Origin: Oceanipulchritudo sp049975345
Lineage (GTDB): Bacteria > Verrucomicrobiota > Verrucomicrobiia > Opitutales > Oceanipulchritudinaceae
NCBI GenBank assembly: GCA_049975345.1
Contig: JBNGDP010000007.1
Span: 1-64,000, forward strand
DNA length: 64,000 nucleotides
Direction: 5' to 3'
Shown here: positions 31,974 through 40,987 of the stretch, piece after piece
How positions within the stretch are numbered: position 1 is the first letter of the stretch
How the letters are laid out: the number at the start of each line of letters is the position of its first letter
Translations under genes and position numbers: made by a program
The notes under the pieces: model-generated
The model's input: only the letters and a program-made list of their open reading frames with translations
Databases searched by the model: none
What the model was told of the DNA's origin: nothing

Positions 31974-33970
31974 ACCTCCGCCGCCCCCTCATCCTCTGTG
32001 CCGTCCTTGGCCTTGCCGGTCCGCTGCACGGCATTTCCCCGCGATTCCTGCAGGAGCACGGGAACCGGCTGGACCCGCTCTTCGAGTCCCTCGACCCGGA
32101 ACATCCGCAGACCGGCTCCATTTGTCGCCTTTGGGAGGCCGGCGAACGGGAGCAAGCCGCCGATCTGCTGCTGGCGTATTTTGAAGGAAAATCCTTTCCT
32201 CCGGGGCTGCTCACGCCCCCATGGATCCCGGGGGACCTGATGGAACAGGCGGATGCCGCCCTGGACGGGGCGTTTTATCTTCTCGGGCGCCGGGAGGAGG
32301 TCGCCCGCCGGCCTGATGGCGGCCCGGACTGGGGGGACCGGGGCAGCCGGGGCGACAAGGAGCGCGCGTGGATGCTCAACCGCCATTCCTTCCTTCCGAT
32401 CCTTGCAGAGGCCTGGCACCGGACCGCGGATCCGCGCTACAGGAACCAGTTGAACCACCTCCTGCAGGACTGGATCCTCAACAATCCCTATCCCGGGGGC
32501 CTCAGCTTTTCACCGCAGTGGAGGCCGCTGGAGGTCGCGCGTCGTGTAATGAACGCATGGATACCGGTGTTCCATGAGGACGGCCTGCTGGATCCGGAAA
32601 CGCGGCTTCTCGTGCTCTCCTCGATTCCGGACCATGCGGACTCCCTGCGCCACCACGCCTCCTTCTGGGGAGGGAACCACCTGATCACCGAAAAGGTGGC
32701 CCTGCTGGCCCTGAGCGTCGCCTGGCCGGAGTTCCGGCAGGCGGGGGAATGGAGCGGATATGCCGTTGAGAAGGTCGAGGCCCAGATCCTCCGGCAGACC
32801 TATCCCGACGGCAGCTACAGGGAACTGAGCAATCATTACCAGCGGGTGATCCTCGCCAACGCCGGGCAGTTCCTGCGCTTGCTGGCACGCATCGACCCGG
32901 ATTTCCGCAGGCGGCCGGTATACGGGCGGATCGAGCAAATGTGGGATTTCCTGGCCGGAGTCATGCGACCGGACGGCCACGGTCCCCTCAGCAACGCCTC
33001 CGACCGGGAATACAACGCCGGGTTCCTTGTGGAAAACTGGGGATTTTTCGACCGGAAGGACTGGCTGGGGATGGCCACCCACGGCGCGCGCGGAATCCTC
33101 CCGCCGGGCTCCCCCTCCCGCTTCTTCCCATGGGCGGGCCAGGTCGTCATCCGGGAAAACTGGGGCCCGCGGTCCGATTGGATCTACTTTGACGCCGGTC
33201 CCCACGGCACCGCCCATCAACACGTCGACCGGCTCCATGTCAGCGCCTCCATCAATGGCCGGCCGGTACTGGCCGATTCCGGCCGCTACACCTACAAGCC
33301 GGGAATGTGGAGCGACTACTTCAAGGGCCCGGAAGGGCACTCCATCCTCCTTCTGGACGGGGAAGCGCCGCTCCAGGGGCCGCTGAAGGTGGAAAAGCCG
33401 ATGCCGGTTGTTTTCGAGGAGTCTCCCGAAACGGTCTTTGCCGCGGCCCGGGCCCGCTTTTCGCCCCGCAAAACCGGAGGACTGCTTCCCTCCCTGAAAG
33501 GACCGGCGCCCTGGACCCGGGCCATCCTCTACGACAAGCGCGGCTTTGCCCTGATTGTCGACCACCTGGTCCTCTTTTCAGATCGGCGACTGGAAGCGCG
33601 TTGGCATTTCCATCCGGAAACGGCCGCGGAGGAAGCGGGCGGTTACCTCCGGCTCGCCTATCCGGAAGGCGCCTTTGTGCAATCCGTTCAGGAAGGGAGG
33701 GAAACCCCTCCCCTCGGCGGATTCTTCAGTCCCGCCTACAACGTCCGCCAGCCAGCGCCGCTGCTGCGCGTCCTGGGGACCATCAGCGAACCCACCACCC
33801 TGGTCTGGATCCTGCAGCGACCCGAAGCCCCTCCCATCCGCCTCCGGGTCCGGAGCACTCCGGGCGCCCCGCTGCTGGTGGCCGAACTGCGGCAGGACGG
33901 CGAAATCATCGCCGAGGCGTCCATCCGCCTGCATCCGGATCCCGCCCTGCTGAAATACCACTGCCGGTGA
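31970..33970 (+). CDS. secreted heparinase II/III-like polysaccharide lyase
   Basis: This 666-residue protein has a signal peptide (about 1-21), an alpha/alpha-toroid N-terminal half ('AWMLNRHSFLPILAEAWHRTADPRY', 'WGGNHLITEKVALLAL', 'DGSYRELSNHYQRVILANAGQFL') and a beta-sandwich heparinase II/III domain with 'AGPHGTAHQHVDRLHVSASINGRPVLADSGRYTY'. The Asn/His in the toroid and the His in this motif are likely catalytic. Such lyases cleave uronic-acid polysaccharides (alginate, heparin-like, ulvan-like); the substrate is not determined. No PUL-type transporter is adjacent. Confidence 0.88.
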   Translation: MNLRRPLILCAVLGLAGPLHGISPRFLQEHGNRLDPLFESLDPEHPQTGSICRLWEAGEREQAADLLLAYFEGKSFPPGLLTPPWIPGDLMEQADAALDGAFYLLGRREEVARRPDGGPDWGDRGSRGDKERAWMLNRHSFLPILAEAWHRTADPRYRNQLNHLLQDWILNNPYPGGLSFSPQWRPLEVARRVMNAWIPVFHEDGLLDPETRLLVLSSIPDHADSLRHHASFWGGNHLITEKVALLALSVAWPEFRQAGEWSGYAVEKVEAQILRQTYPDGSYRELSNHYQRVILANAGQFLRLLARIDPDFRRRPVYGRIEQMWDFLAGVMRPDGHGPLSNASDREYNAGFLVENWGFFDRKDWLGMATHGARGILPPGSPSRFFPWAGQVVIRENWGPRSDWIYFDAGPHGTAHQHVDRLHVSASINGRPVLADSGRYTYKPGMWSDYFKGPEGHSILLLDGEAPLQGPLKVEKPMPVVFEESPETVFAAARARFSPRKTGGLLPSLKGPAPWTRAILYDKRGFALIVDHLVLFSDRRLEARWHFHPETAAEEAGGYLRLAYPEGAFVQSVQEGRETPPLGGFFSPAYNVRQPAPLLRVLGTISEPTTLVWILQRPEAPPIRLRVRSTPGAPLLVAELRQDGEIIAEASIRLHPDPALLKYHCR

Positions 33971-34023
33971 TTTTTTTCTTGGTGCCGGGCCGTTCGTCCT
34001 TTGTCCTTCGTCTTTCGTCCACC

Positions 34024-35127
34024 ATGCAGGCAGGAATAGTAGGATTACCAAACGTGGGTAAAAGCACGCTTTTCAACGCCGTGACGCGAACGCGCAAGGC
34101 GGAGGCGGCCAATTATCCATTTTGCACCATTGAACCGAACGTCGGCATCGTGCAGGTCCCGGACAGCCGCCTCGAGCCGCTGGCCCGCATCGCCAGGCCG
34201 CAAAGCGTGATCCCGGCGGCCATTGAGTTCGTCGACATCGCGGGCTTGGTGGCGGGCGCCTCGAAGGGAGAGGGTCTAGGCAACCAGTTCCTGGCCACGA
34301 TCCGGCAGGTGGACGCCATCATCCAGGTGGTCCGCTGCTTCGAGGACGAGGACATCATCCACAACATGGGCAGCGTGGACCCGGTCCGGGACATTGAAAT
34401 CATAACGACCGAGCTGGTCCTGGCCGACCTCCAGTCCGTGGAAAACCAGATTGAGCGCCAATCGCGCAAGGCCAAGGGCATGGACAAGGAGGCCGCCGCC
34501 AACGTGGCGCTGCTGGAACAGGTGCGGGCGCACCTTGATGCCGGCAAGCCCGCCAATACCATGCAGGTTCATGAGGAGGACCGGCCCCGGATGCGGAATT
34601 TTTACCTCCTGACCACAAAGCCGGTGATCTTCGCCTGCAACGTGCTGGAGGAACACCTCGCGGACCCTTCCGCCAACCCCTACGTGAAAGCCGTGGAGGA
34701 CTACGTGAAAGTTCATCATGACGCCGCTTCCTGCGTGATCTGCTCCAAACTGGAGGAGGAACTCGGGGATATGAGCCCGGGTGAATCCCTTGAATTCCTG
34801 AGCGAACTGGGGGTGAAGGACAGCGGAGTCAGCCAGCTCATCCGGGCCACCTACGAACTCCTGGGCCTGGCCAGTTTTTTCACCATGGGCGAGAAGGAAG
34901 TACGGGCCTGGACCTTCCACAAGGGAATGAAGGCGCCGGAATGCGCCGGCGTCATCCATACCGACTTCCAGAGGGGATTCATCAAGGCCGAGGTCGTGGC
35001 GTACAAGGACCTGGTCGCCGCCGGATCCAAGGCCGCCGCCAGGGAGGCCGGGAAACTCCGCATGGAGGGAAAAGACTACGTTTTCCTGGACGGGGATGTC
35101 GTCGAATTCCGCTTCAACAAGACCTGA
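34024..35127 (+). CDS. ychF: ribosome-associated GTPase/ATPase YchF (Obg family)
   Basis: YchF/OLA1 is a P-loop NTPase that prefers ATP and associates with ribosomes. The 367-residue protein starts 'MQAGIVGLPNVGKSTLFNAVT' (G1 with NVGKS) and has 'EFVDIAGLVAGASKGEGLGNQFLATIR', a helical coiled-coil insertion, and the C-terminal TGS domain with 'RAWTFHKGMKAPECAGVIHTDFQRGFIKAEVV' and 'GKDYVFLDGDVVEFRFN'. Length and order are canonical. A pyrimidine-rich leader with CTTCGTC repeats precedes the start. A hexamer array follows. Confidence 0.97.
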   Translation: MQAGIVGLPNVGKSTLFNAVTRTRKAEAANYPFCTIEPNVGIVQVPDSRLEPLARIARPQSVIPAAIEFVDIAGLVAGASKGEGLGNQFLATIRQVDAIIQVVRCFEDEDIIHNMGSVDPVRDIEIITTELVLADLQSVENQIERQSRKAKGMDKEAAANVALLEQVRAHLDAGKPANTMQVHEEDRPRMRNFYLLTTKPVIFACNVLEEHLADPSANPYVKAVEDYVKVHHDAASCVICSKLEEELGDMSPGESLEFLSELGVKDSGVSQLIRATYELLGLASFFTMGEKEVRAWTFHKGMKAPECAGVIHTDFQRGFIKAEVVAYKDLVAAGSKAAAREAGKLRMEGKDYVFLDGDVVEFRFNKT

Positions 35128-35130
35128 GGC

Positions 35131-35197
35131 CGAAAACCGGGAACGGGACCGGGAAGGGACCGGTTTTTCCGCTTCCCAGGCGGTAAAAGGATAGCCG
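35131..35197. repeat. hexamer array D
   Basis: Units GAAAACCGGGAACGGGACC with a 6-bp period begin 4 bases after the ychF stop. A complementary GGTCCC block lies at 35190-35195 and ATCCCGG at 35216-35222. It occupies the gap between ychF and the cytochrome biogenesis operon. Confidence 0.6.
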
Positions 35198-35282
35198 GTC
35201 CCGATGGCGATAAAGATCCCGGTTATGGGAAATTGACCACCCATCCGCTTGAAGAAATCGGGGAATGGGTAACCTTGGGGCG

Positions 35283-35540
35283 ATGTCCACGAACAAAAGG
35301 AAGGAGGCCGGTATTGCCGAGGAGGCGACGACCCCCGGGCTGTATCTCATCGTTCTCGCGGTTTCCGGCTGGTTGATCCTGATCGCCAACCTGTTCGGTG
35401 TTGCCGGCCGCAGCGGCTGGATCTTCCCGCCCGTTGAGGACCTTGCCGGCCTGGCCATGAGCACCCTGCTTTTGGCCATTCTGGGAATGACCCCGGCAGC
35501 CCTCCGGCATCTTTTCAAGGGAAAGGACAGCGCGGCATGA
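35283..35540 (+). CDS. small membrane protein upstream of the ResB-CcsA fusion
   Basis: This 85-residue protein has two predicted transmembrane helices ('GLYLIVLAVSGWLILIANLFGV' and 'LAGLAMSTLLLAILGMTPAAL'). It is not a recognised family. Its stop overlaps the start of the ResB-CcsA gene by four bases (35537-35540), so the two should be made together. An accessory role in cytochrome c maturation is inferred from this only. Confidence 0.75.
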   Translation: MSTNKRKEAGIAEEATTPGLYLIVLAVSGWLILIANLFGVAGRSGWIFPPVEDLAGLAMSTLLLAILGMTPAALRHLFKGKDSAA

Positions 35541-38500
35541 AGGTCGGCGTTTACGGCTTCCTCAGCTCCATCCACCTGACCTTGTTTCTGCTGACGGCGG
35601 GGGTCCTCCTGATCCTGTTCGGCACCCTCGACCAGGTGCAGTACGGCATTTACTTCACCCAGCAGAAGTATTTCGAGCACGTGTTCGTGGTCTGGAATTA
35701 TCCGCAACAATGGCTTTGGGGAGAGAAACTGGACTGGCTGCAGATCCCCCTGCCCGGGGGATACCTGATCGGCCCCTTGCTGGTAATCAATCTCGCCTGC
35801 GCGCATTTCCGCTATTTCCGGCCCTCCTGGAAAAAGGCGGGCATCCCCCTGATCCACGCGGGGATCATCCTTCTCCTTCTCGGGCAGCTCTGGACCCAGC
35901 TCCAGCAAAAGGAATACTTCCTCTGGCTCGGGGAGGGGGAAAGTAAGAATTACGTGGAGTCCTTCCACTACGACGAGTTCGTCCTCGTCGAGATCGCGGA
36001 GGGCGACACCCGCCGGGTCCATTCATGGGAAACCCGGGACTTGAACGAACTGGGAAAGGTCCTGCACAACGACGGGCTTCCCTTTTCCATCGAGGTGCTC
36101 TGGTTCGCCCGCAACGCGGCCATTTTCCCGCGGCCCCCGATGCAGCCGGAATCCTTTCCGGAGATGCCCTTCAACCGGGGGATCGGGGCGGAACGGGATC
36201 TGGTTGTCCTGCCGCAGCGGCCTACCTTCGCCGAAGGTGAGCGCAACGCCACTTCGGCCATTGTCCGCTTGAAGGACGGCGAGACCGAAATCGGCACCTG
36301 GCTGGTTTCCAACCTTTTTCGCAGTGATCCCCCCATGCGGGAGCATTTTCCCATCCAGTCCTTCGAGCATGGGGGCCGCCAGTGGCAACTGGCCCTTCGT
36401 TTCAAGCGGATGTATCTTCCCGCGCAGATCGAACTGGCCGACTTCCGTCATGACCGCTATCCGGGAACGGAAATCCCGTACAATTTCTCCAGCACGGTGC
36501 GGATCCGCGAACCGGGAACGAAGGGCCGGGAAACGCTTATCTACATGAACCACCCGTTGCGGTATGCCGGCCTGACCTTCTACCAGGCATCCTTCGCCGA
36601 CAACGATACCAAAAGCATGTTCCAGGTGGTCCACAACCCGGCCCGCTGGGTACCCTACGTCGCCTGCGCGCTGACGACTTTGGGGCTCGTGGTGCAGTTC
36701 CTGGTGAGCCTTTTCGTGCACGGGCGAAAGCGCCGGGCCCCGGGGGCGGCGGCCGGCCCGGAACCCTCCTCCCGGGGACCCGAAGGGCCAACACCACGTC
36801 GCGGGAGAGCGTTCCAGGCCGCCATCCTGTCCGCCCTTATCCTTGGCGCCGGCCTCCTGCTGCTGCGCCACCTGCAGCCCCCCGGCTATCCCGCGGGATG
36901 GGATCTGGACCGCTTCGCGCGGTTGCCCGTCCAGGAGGGCGGCCGTATCAAACCGATCGATACCGTGGCCCGCACCACCCTCATGATGATATCGGGCAAA
37001 CAGTCCTATTCCGAAGCCGGGGGCAAGCGGGTCAACGCCCCGGAATGGTTTGCGGAACTGGTCCTGGATCCCCGGACCGCGGCCCGGCGCGCGGTCTTCC
37101 GGATCGACCATCCCGACCTGGTTGGACTGCTCGGTTTCCATAACGAGGAAAGGAAATACTTTTCGATGGAGGAGATCGCCCCGCATTTCGAGAGCCTCCA
37201 GGAACAGTTCAGGCAACTCCCGGAGGAGCCCCGTCTCTGGAACCCCTTCCAGAAAGCGCTCGGGAAGCTGCGGGGCAGCCTTGCCCTGTATGACCGGTCG
37301 GCAAGCATCCTCGTTCCCCCGCCCTTCTTCGGGAATGCCCGGGAGACCTACACCATGCTGGAGCGGGTCCGCGAGGACGCGGCTTCCCCGGAAGAGGGGG
37401 AGAACGCGGCCAACGCGCTCAACCTCTTCAGGGCCCAGTTCGCCCGCCTGGCGGCAACAGCCCACGTGCAGGCCGTCCCGCCACTGCCCGGTCACGGGGC
37501 GGGCGGCTGGCAATCCCTCGGGGACAGCCTTCTTGCAACCGTGGATAGCGGCAGCCTGGACCCCGTCCCGGCCGCGTGGGCGGATCTTTCCTCCGCCTGG
37601 CAGGAAAAGGATTCCGTGCGGTTCAAGTATTCACTGGAAAGGCTGGAGAACCTGTACCGGAACCGCACGGGCGAGAGGGCGGAAAAAACCGGCTTCGAAT
37701 ACTTCTTCAACACCTTCACCCCTTTCGGGGCGGCCATGGAACTCTACATCCTGATCCTGATCGCGGCCGCCTTTTCCTGGATGGGCTGGACGCGGGTCCT
37801 TGCCAGGGCCGCTTTCTGGATCCTGGTGGTCGCCTTCGCGGTCCATACCTTCGGACTGGGGGCGCGGATTTACATCCAGGAGCGCCCGCCCGTGACCAAC
37901 CTGTATTCCTCGGCCATCTTCGTCAGCTGGGCGGCCATCCCCATATGCCTGTATCTGGAACGTCGCTACCTGAACGGGATCGCCGCGGCGGCCGCCGCCG
38001 TCATGGGATTCACGACCCTCATCATCGCCCACCACCTGAGCTTCTCGGGGGACACCATGGAGATGATGCGCGCCGTGCTGGACTCCAATTTCTGGCTGGC
38101 CACCCATGTTCCGACCGTGACGATCGGCTACAGCGCGACCTTCCTCGCCGGCCTGCTCGGGGCCATCCACATTCTCCGCTGGAACCTCCCCGGTGGAATC
38201 GATCCACAAACCGGGAAGGCCATTTCCGGAATGGTCTACGGGGCGGTCTGCTTCGCCCTGCTGTTCAGCTACGTCGGCACGGTCCTGGGCGGTATCTGGG
38301 CGGACCAGTCGTGGGGCCGCTTCTGGGGATGGGACCCGAAGGAAAACGGGGCCCTGATGATCGTCCTTTGGAATGCGATCATCCTGCATGCGCGCTGGGC
38401 GAAAGTGGCCGGCACGACGGGCCTGATGCAGCTGGCGGTGGCCGGGAACATCATTACCGCATGGTCGTGGTTCGGCACCAACATGCTCGGGGTCGGCCTT

Positions 38501-38602
38501 CACTCCTACGGGTTCATGGATGCGGCCTTCCTCTGGCTGGTGGCCTTCATCGCCTCCCAGGTGGCGATTATCCTGCTAGGCTATCGTAGACGGCATCCGT
38601 GA
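35537..38602 (+). CDS. ResB-CcsA fusion, system II cytochrome c synthetase
   Basis: This 1021-residue membrane protein joins ResB/CcsB and CcsA/ResC, the heme-handling synthetase that attaches heme to apocytochrome c outside the cytoplasmic membrane. The N-terminal third has ResB helices ('IHLTLFLLTAGVLLILFGTLDQVQ', 'LIHAGIILLLLG') and a large extracytoplasmic loop. The C-terminal third shows CcsA helices and the tryptophan-rich heme-binding motif 'WGRFWGWDPKENGALM'. Such CcsBA fusions are known from epsilonproteobacteria and Bacteroidota. Its 3' end overlaps the convergent oxidoreductase gene by 35 bp. Confidence 0.92.
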   Translation: MKVGVYGFLSSIHLTLFLLTAGVLLILFGTLDQVQYGIYFTQQKYFEHVFVVWNYPQQWLWGEKLDWLQIPLPGGYLIGPLLVINLACAHFRYFRPSWKKAGIPLIHAGIILLLLGQLWTQLQQKEYFLWLGEGESKNYVESFHYDEFVLVEIAEGDTRRVHSWETRDLNELGKVLHNDGLPFSIEVLWFARNAAIFPRPPMQPESFPEMPFNRGIGAERDLVVLPQRPTFAEGERNATSAIVRLKDGETEIGTWLVSNLFRSDPPMREHFPIQSFEHGGRQWQLALRFKRMYLPAQIELADFRHDRYPGTEIPYNFSSTVRIREPGTKGRETLIYMNHPLRYAGLTFYQASFADNDTKSMFQVVHNPARWVPYVACALTTLGLVVQFLVSLFVHGRKRRAPGAAAGPEPSSRGPEGPTPRRGRAFQAAILSALILGAGLLLLRHLQPPGYPAGWDLDRFARLPVQEGGRIKPIDTVARTTLMMISGKQSYSEAGGKRVNAPEWFAELVLDPRTAARRAVFRIDHPDLVGLLGFHNEERKYFSMEEIAPHFESLQEQFRQLPEEPRLWNPFQKALGKLRGSLALYDRSASILVPPPFFGNARETYTMLERVREDAASPEEGENAANALNLFRAQFARLAATAHVQAVPPLPGHGAGGWQSLGDSLLATVDSGSLDPVPAAWADLSSAWQEKDSVRFKYSLERLENLYRNRTGERAEKTGFEYFFNTFTPFGAAMELYILILIAAAFSWMGWTRVLARAAFWILVVAFAVHTFGLGARIYIQERPPVTNLYSSAIFVSWAAIPICLYLERRYLNGIAAAAAAVMGFTTLIIAHHLSFSGDTMEMMRAVLDSNFWLATHVPTVTIGYSATFLAGLLGAIHILRWNLPGGIDPQTGKAISGMVYGAVCFALLFSYVGTVLGGIWADQSWGRFWGWDPKENGALMIVLWNAIILHARWAKVAGTTGLMQLAVAGNIITAWSWFGTNMLGVGLHSYGFMDAAFLWLVAFIASQVAIILLGYRRRHP

Positions 38603-39584
38603 ACTCCATGTAGCGCACTCCCTCGGCGAAGGAGGTCCGTTCCACGGGCTTGCCGGTCCGGATGCTTTCAATGAAATCCGCTTCCACGCGCCAGCCGCGG
38701 CGCTTCCCGGGAGGAATGTCAACCGGTTGCTCCATCCCGTCTGTTTCCGAAAGGAACAAGTCCCCCTTTCCGACATCCAAACGCAGGGTACCCAGCGAAC
38801 CGGCCAGCTTGATTTCATTGCGCCCGGGGCCGGGCTCCATACCCGAAAAATGATAGTTCAGCAAGGCGCCCCGTTCCATCCGGCCCAGAACGTGCAGGCA
38901 GTCCGGCAACTCGACCGGAACGCGCCGTCCCGATTCCCAATGCACGCGCTCCCGGGTGAAGACCTCGCCCACCGCCCGGATGACCTCCATCCGGTCCGGG
39001 AACCAGCGCTGGATGATTTCATGGTAAATCCCGAGAGTCAGCATGTTGTGGCCGCTGTACGCGGGATCCTGGCGCCACGTGAGGGGAGCATCCGGATCCA
39101 CATAGGCTCCCGTCGAATGATCAATGAAAACTTCCCGGATATCCCCGATGCGCCCGGAATTGAGAATCTCCAGCACCGTGCTGTCCGCATCCAGGGTGAA
39201 GGGGGACGGCACCACCTGCGCCACCTGGCCCGGGTGGGCCCGCGAGGCCGACAACATTTCCTTCGCCTCGGCAAGGCTGGAGGCCATCCGCGCCTCGGTG
39301 AGGACGTGCTTCCCGGCTGCCAGGGCGGTAACCGACGCCTCCGCGTGCAGGTACGGCCATGTTCCGATGCAGACGGCGTCCACTTCCGGATCCTCCACCA
39401 CGGCACGCCAGTCCGGGGAAACCCGCTCCACACCGAAGGCTTCCGTCACCGCCCGGGAGCTTTCCAAGCTCCGGTTGGCGACCGTCACGAGCCGGACCCC
39501 CTCGATGGCGGCAAAGCCCGGCAGGTGCCTCAAACGCGTGTTTTCCCCAGCCCCGATGAATCCAATGCCAATCGTCTTGCTCAT
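38568..39584 (-). CDS. GFO/IDH/MocA-family NAD(P)-dependent oxidoreductase
   Basis: This 338-residue protein has an N-terminal Rossmann domain ('IGIGFIGAGENTRLRHLPGF', then 'DAVCIGTWPYLHAEASVTALAAGKHVLTEARMA') and a C-terminal alpha/beta domain ending '..FAEGVRYMEFTDAVYDSLAG'. The canonical 'EKP' lysine motif after 'GKHV' reads 'TEAR' here, so the usual catalytic/structural lysine is missing; substrate (sugar or inositol derivative) cannot be inferred. The start was set at MSKTIGIGFIG. The much longer upstream in-frame extension is antisense to hpt and is rejected. Confidence 0.88.
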   Translation of the reverse strand: MSKTIGIGFIGAGENTRLRHLPGFAAIEGVRLVTVANRSLESSRAVTEAFGVERVSPDWRAVVEDPEVDAVCIGTWPYLHAEASVTALAAGKHVLTEARMASSLAEAKEMLSASRAHPGQVAQVVPSPFTLDADSTVLEILNSGRIGDIREVFIDHSTGAYVDPDAPLTWRQDPAYSGHNMLTLGIYHEIIQRWFPDRMEVIRAVGEVFTRERVHWESGRRVPVELPDCLHVLGRMERGALLNYHFSGMEPGPGRNEIKLAGSLGTLRLDVGKGDLFLSETDGMEQPVDIPPGKRRGWRVEADFIESIRTGKPVERTSFAEGVRYMEFTDAVYDSLAG

Positions 39585-39716
39585 GGATAAGAAATGGGGA
39601 AAGGCCCGGAAAAATACAAGCGCGGGGACCGAAAAGGCCTTCTCCGGACCCGGAAACGGGGATCGCATCATTGGGTTGACAAGGCCGGGGACCCGCTCAC
39701 CTTTACCCTTTTCCCC

Positions 39717-40271
39717 ATGATCGAGGATCTGGAGTCCATTTATGTAACAGAGCAGGAAATCCGCGAGCGCGTCGAGGTGCTCGGGAAGGAGATCACCCAG
39801 GCTTACCATGAAGCGGATGAGTTGACGGTCATCGCCATCATCAACGGGGCGCTCCTCTTCACCGCCGACCTCCTGCGCCATATCGACATGCCGGTCCGCG
39901 TCGACTGCATGCGCGTCTCCAGTTACCGCAACGATGTCGATCCGGTCCAGGAGCCGGAAATCATCGACATGCTCCGGCTTGACCTGCGGGACCGTCACGT
40001 CCTGATCATCGATGACATCCTCGACACCGGCCACACCTGCAAGCGTGTCATCAGGGAAATCAAGCGCCTGCGTCCCGCCTCGGTCCGCTTCGCCGCCCTG
40101 CTGGAAAAGGAGGGGCGCCGCGAGGTTGATGTGGAACCGGATTTCATCGGCTTCCAGATCCCGGACGAATTCGTCGTCGGCTACGGCCTCGATTTCGCGG
40201 AGCACTACCGGCAGCTTCCCTGTATCGGCGTGCTCAAGCCGGAGCTGCAGAACCCCCCCAGCTGGGTTTGA
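39717..40271 (+). CDS. hpt: hypoxanthine(-guanine) phosphoribosyltransferase
   Basis: This enzyme salvages purines with PRPP. The 184-residue protein shows 'VIAIINGALLFTADLLRHI', the PRPP-binding motif 'VLIIDDILDTGHTCKRV' and 'PDFIGFQIPDEFVVGYGLDFAEHYRQLPCIGVLK', as in HPRT. The ATG follows a TTGACA hexamer at 39675-39680 that could be the -35 of its promoter. A degenerate hexamer array begins near the stop. Confidence 0.95.
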   Translation: MIEDLESIYVTEQEIRERVEVLGKEITQAYHEADELTVIAIINGALLFTADLLRHIDMPVRVDCMRVSSYRNDVDPVQEPEIIDMLRLDLRDRHVLIIDDILDTGHTCKRVIREIKRLRPASVRFAALLEKEGRREVDVEPDFIGFQIPDEFVVGYGLDFAEHYRQLPCIGVLKPELQNPPSWV

Positions 40272-40300
40272 AATCGGAACCGGGGCCGGGAGCGGAGGCG
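40268..40300. repeat. degenerate hexamer array G
   Basis: Units ATCGGA-ACCGGG-GCCGGG-AGCGGA-GGCGC follow a 6-bp period. They occupy the whole space between the convergent hpt and lolD stops, overlapping the last codon of hpt. It is a short, single-armed member of the family. Confidence 0.5.
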
Positions 40301-40987
40301 CTAAACGAGCCGGCCCTCCTCCAGGTGATACTGCTTTCGCGCGGCCGCCGCGAACCCCGGGTGATGGGTGACGAGGACGAGGGCGGTCCGGTGCGCCTCC
40401 ACGGATTGGAGCAGCTGGTCCATGACGCGCCCGGCGGTTCGCTCGTCCAGATTGCCGGTGGGTTCGTCGGCAAGGACGACCCGGGGCCGGTTCATCAGGG
40501 CCCGGGCAATGGCCGTGCGCTGGCGCTCGCCCCCGGAAAGCTGCTCGGGGCGGCTGTGCAGCCGTCCCCCCATGCCGAGTTCGGCCAGCAGCGCCCCGGC
40601 GCGCTCCCGGGCCTCCCGCAAAGGCTTTCCGGCGATGCGCGCGGCCAGGAGGACGTTGTCCAGGGCATCGAGTTCGGGGATGAGGTAATAGGCCTGGAAG
40701 ATGAACCCCAGATAGGCGGACCGCCGGGCCGGGCGGGCCGCATCGGGAACCGAGGAGAGCGGGGTCCCCTCCCACCGCACCTCACCCGTATCGGGAATTT
40801 CAATACCGGCCAGCAGGTTGAGGAGGGTGGACTTTCCGCTTCCGGACTCACCGCGGACGCTCACGGTCTCCCCGGGGGCAAGGGACAGGTCCACCCCGCG
40901 CAGGACATGGATCTCGCGGGGGCCGCTTCGGTAGGACTTGCGGAGGCCCCGCGCATGGAGGACGGGGGATGGGATGCCTTCACTCAT
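40301..40987 (-). CDS. lolD: lipoprotein-releasing ABC ATPase LolD
   Basis: This 228-residue ABC ATPase is of the LolD/MacB class. Visible are Walker A 'GESGSGKSTLL', the Q-loop 'FIFQAYYLIPELDALDNV', the signature 'LSGGERQR', Walker B 'VVLADEPTGNLD' and the H-loop 'VTHHPGFA'. It powers extraction of outer-membrane lipoproteins with the permease encoded just upstream (4-bp overlap at 40984-40987). Only one permease gene is present, so the transporter is probably a LolCD-type homodimer (LolF arrangement). Confidence 0.9.
   Translation of the reverse strand: MSEGIPSPVLHARGLRKSYRSGPREIHVLRGVDLSLAPGETVSVRGESGSGKSTLLNLLAGIEIPDTGEVRWEGTPLSSVPDAARPARRSAYLGFIFQAYYLIPELDALDNVLLAARIAGKPLREARERAGALLAELGMGGRLHSRPEQLSGGERQRTAIARALMNRPRVVLADEPTGNLDERTAGRVMDQLLQSVEAHRTALVLVTHHPGFAAAARKQYHLEEGRLV

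Noticed and set aside
39585..40775. N-terminal extension of the GFO/IDH/MocA frame
   Set aside because: It is antisense to hpt and lolD and Pro/Arg/Gly-rich; the Rossmann domain begins at 39584.
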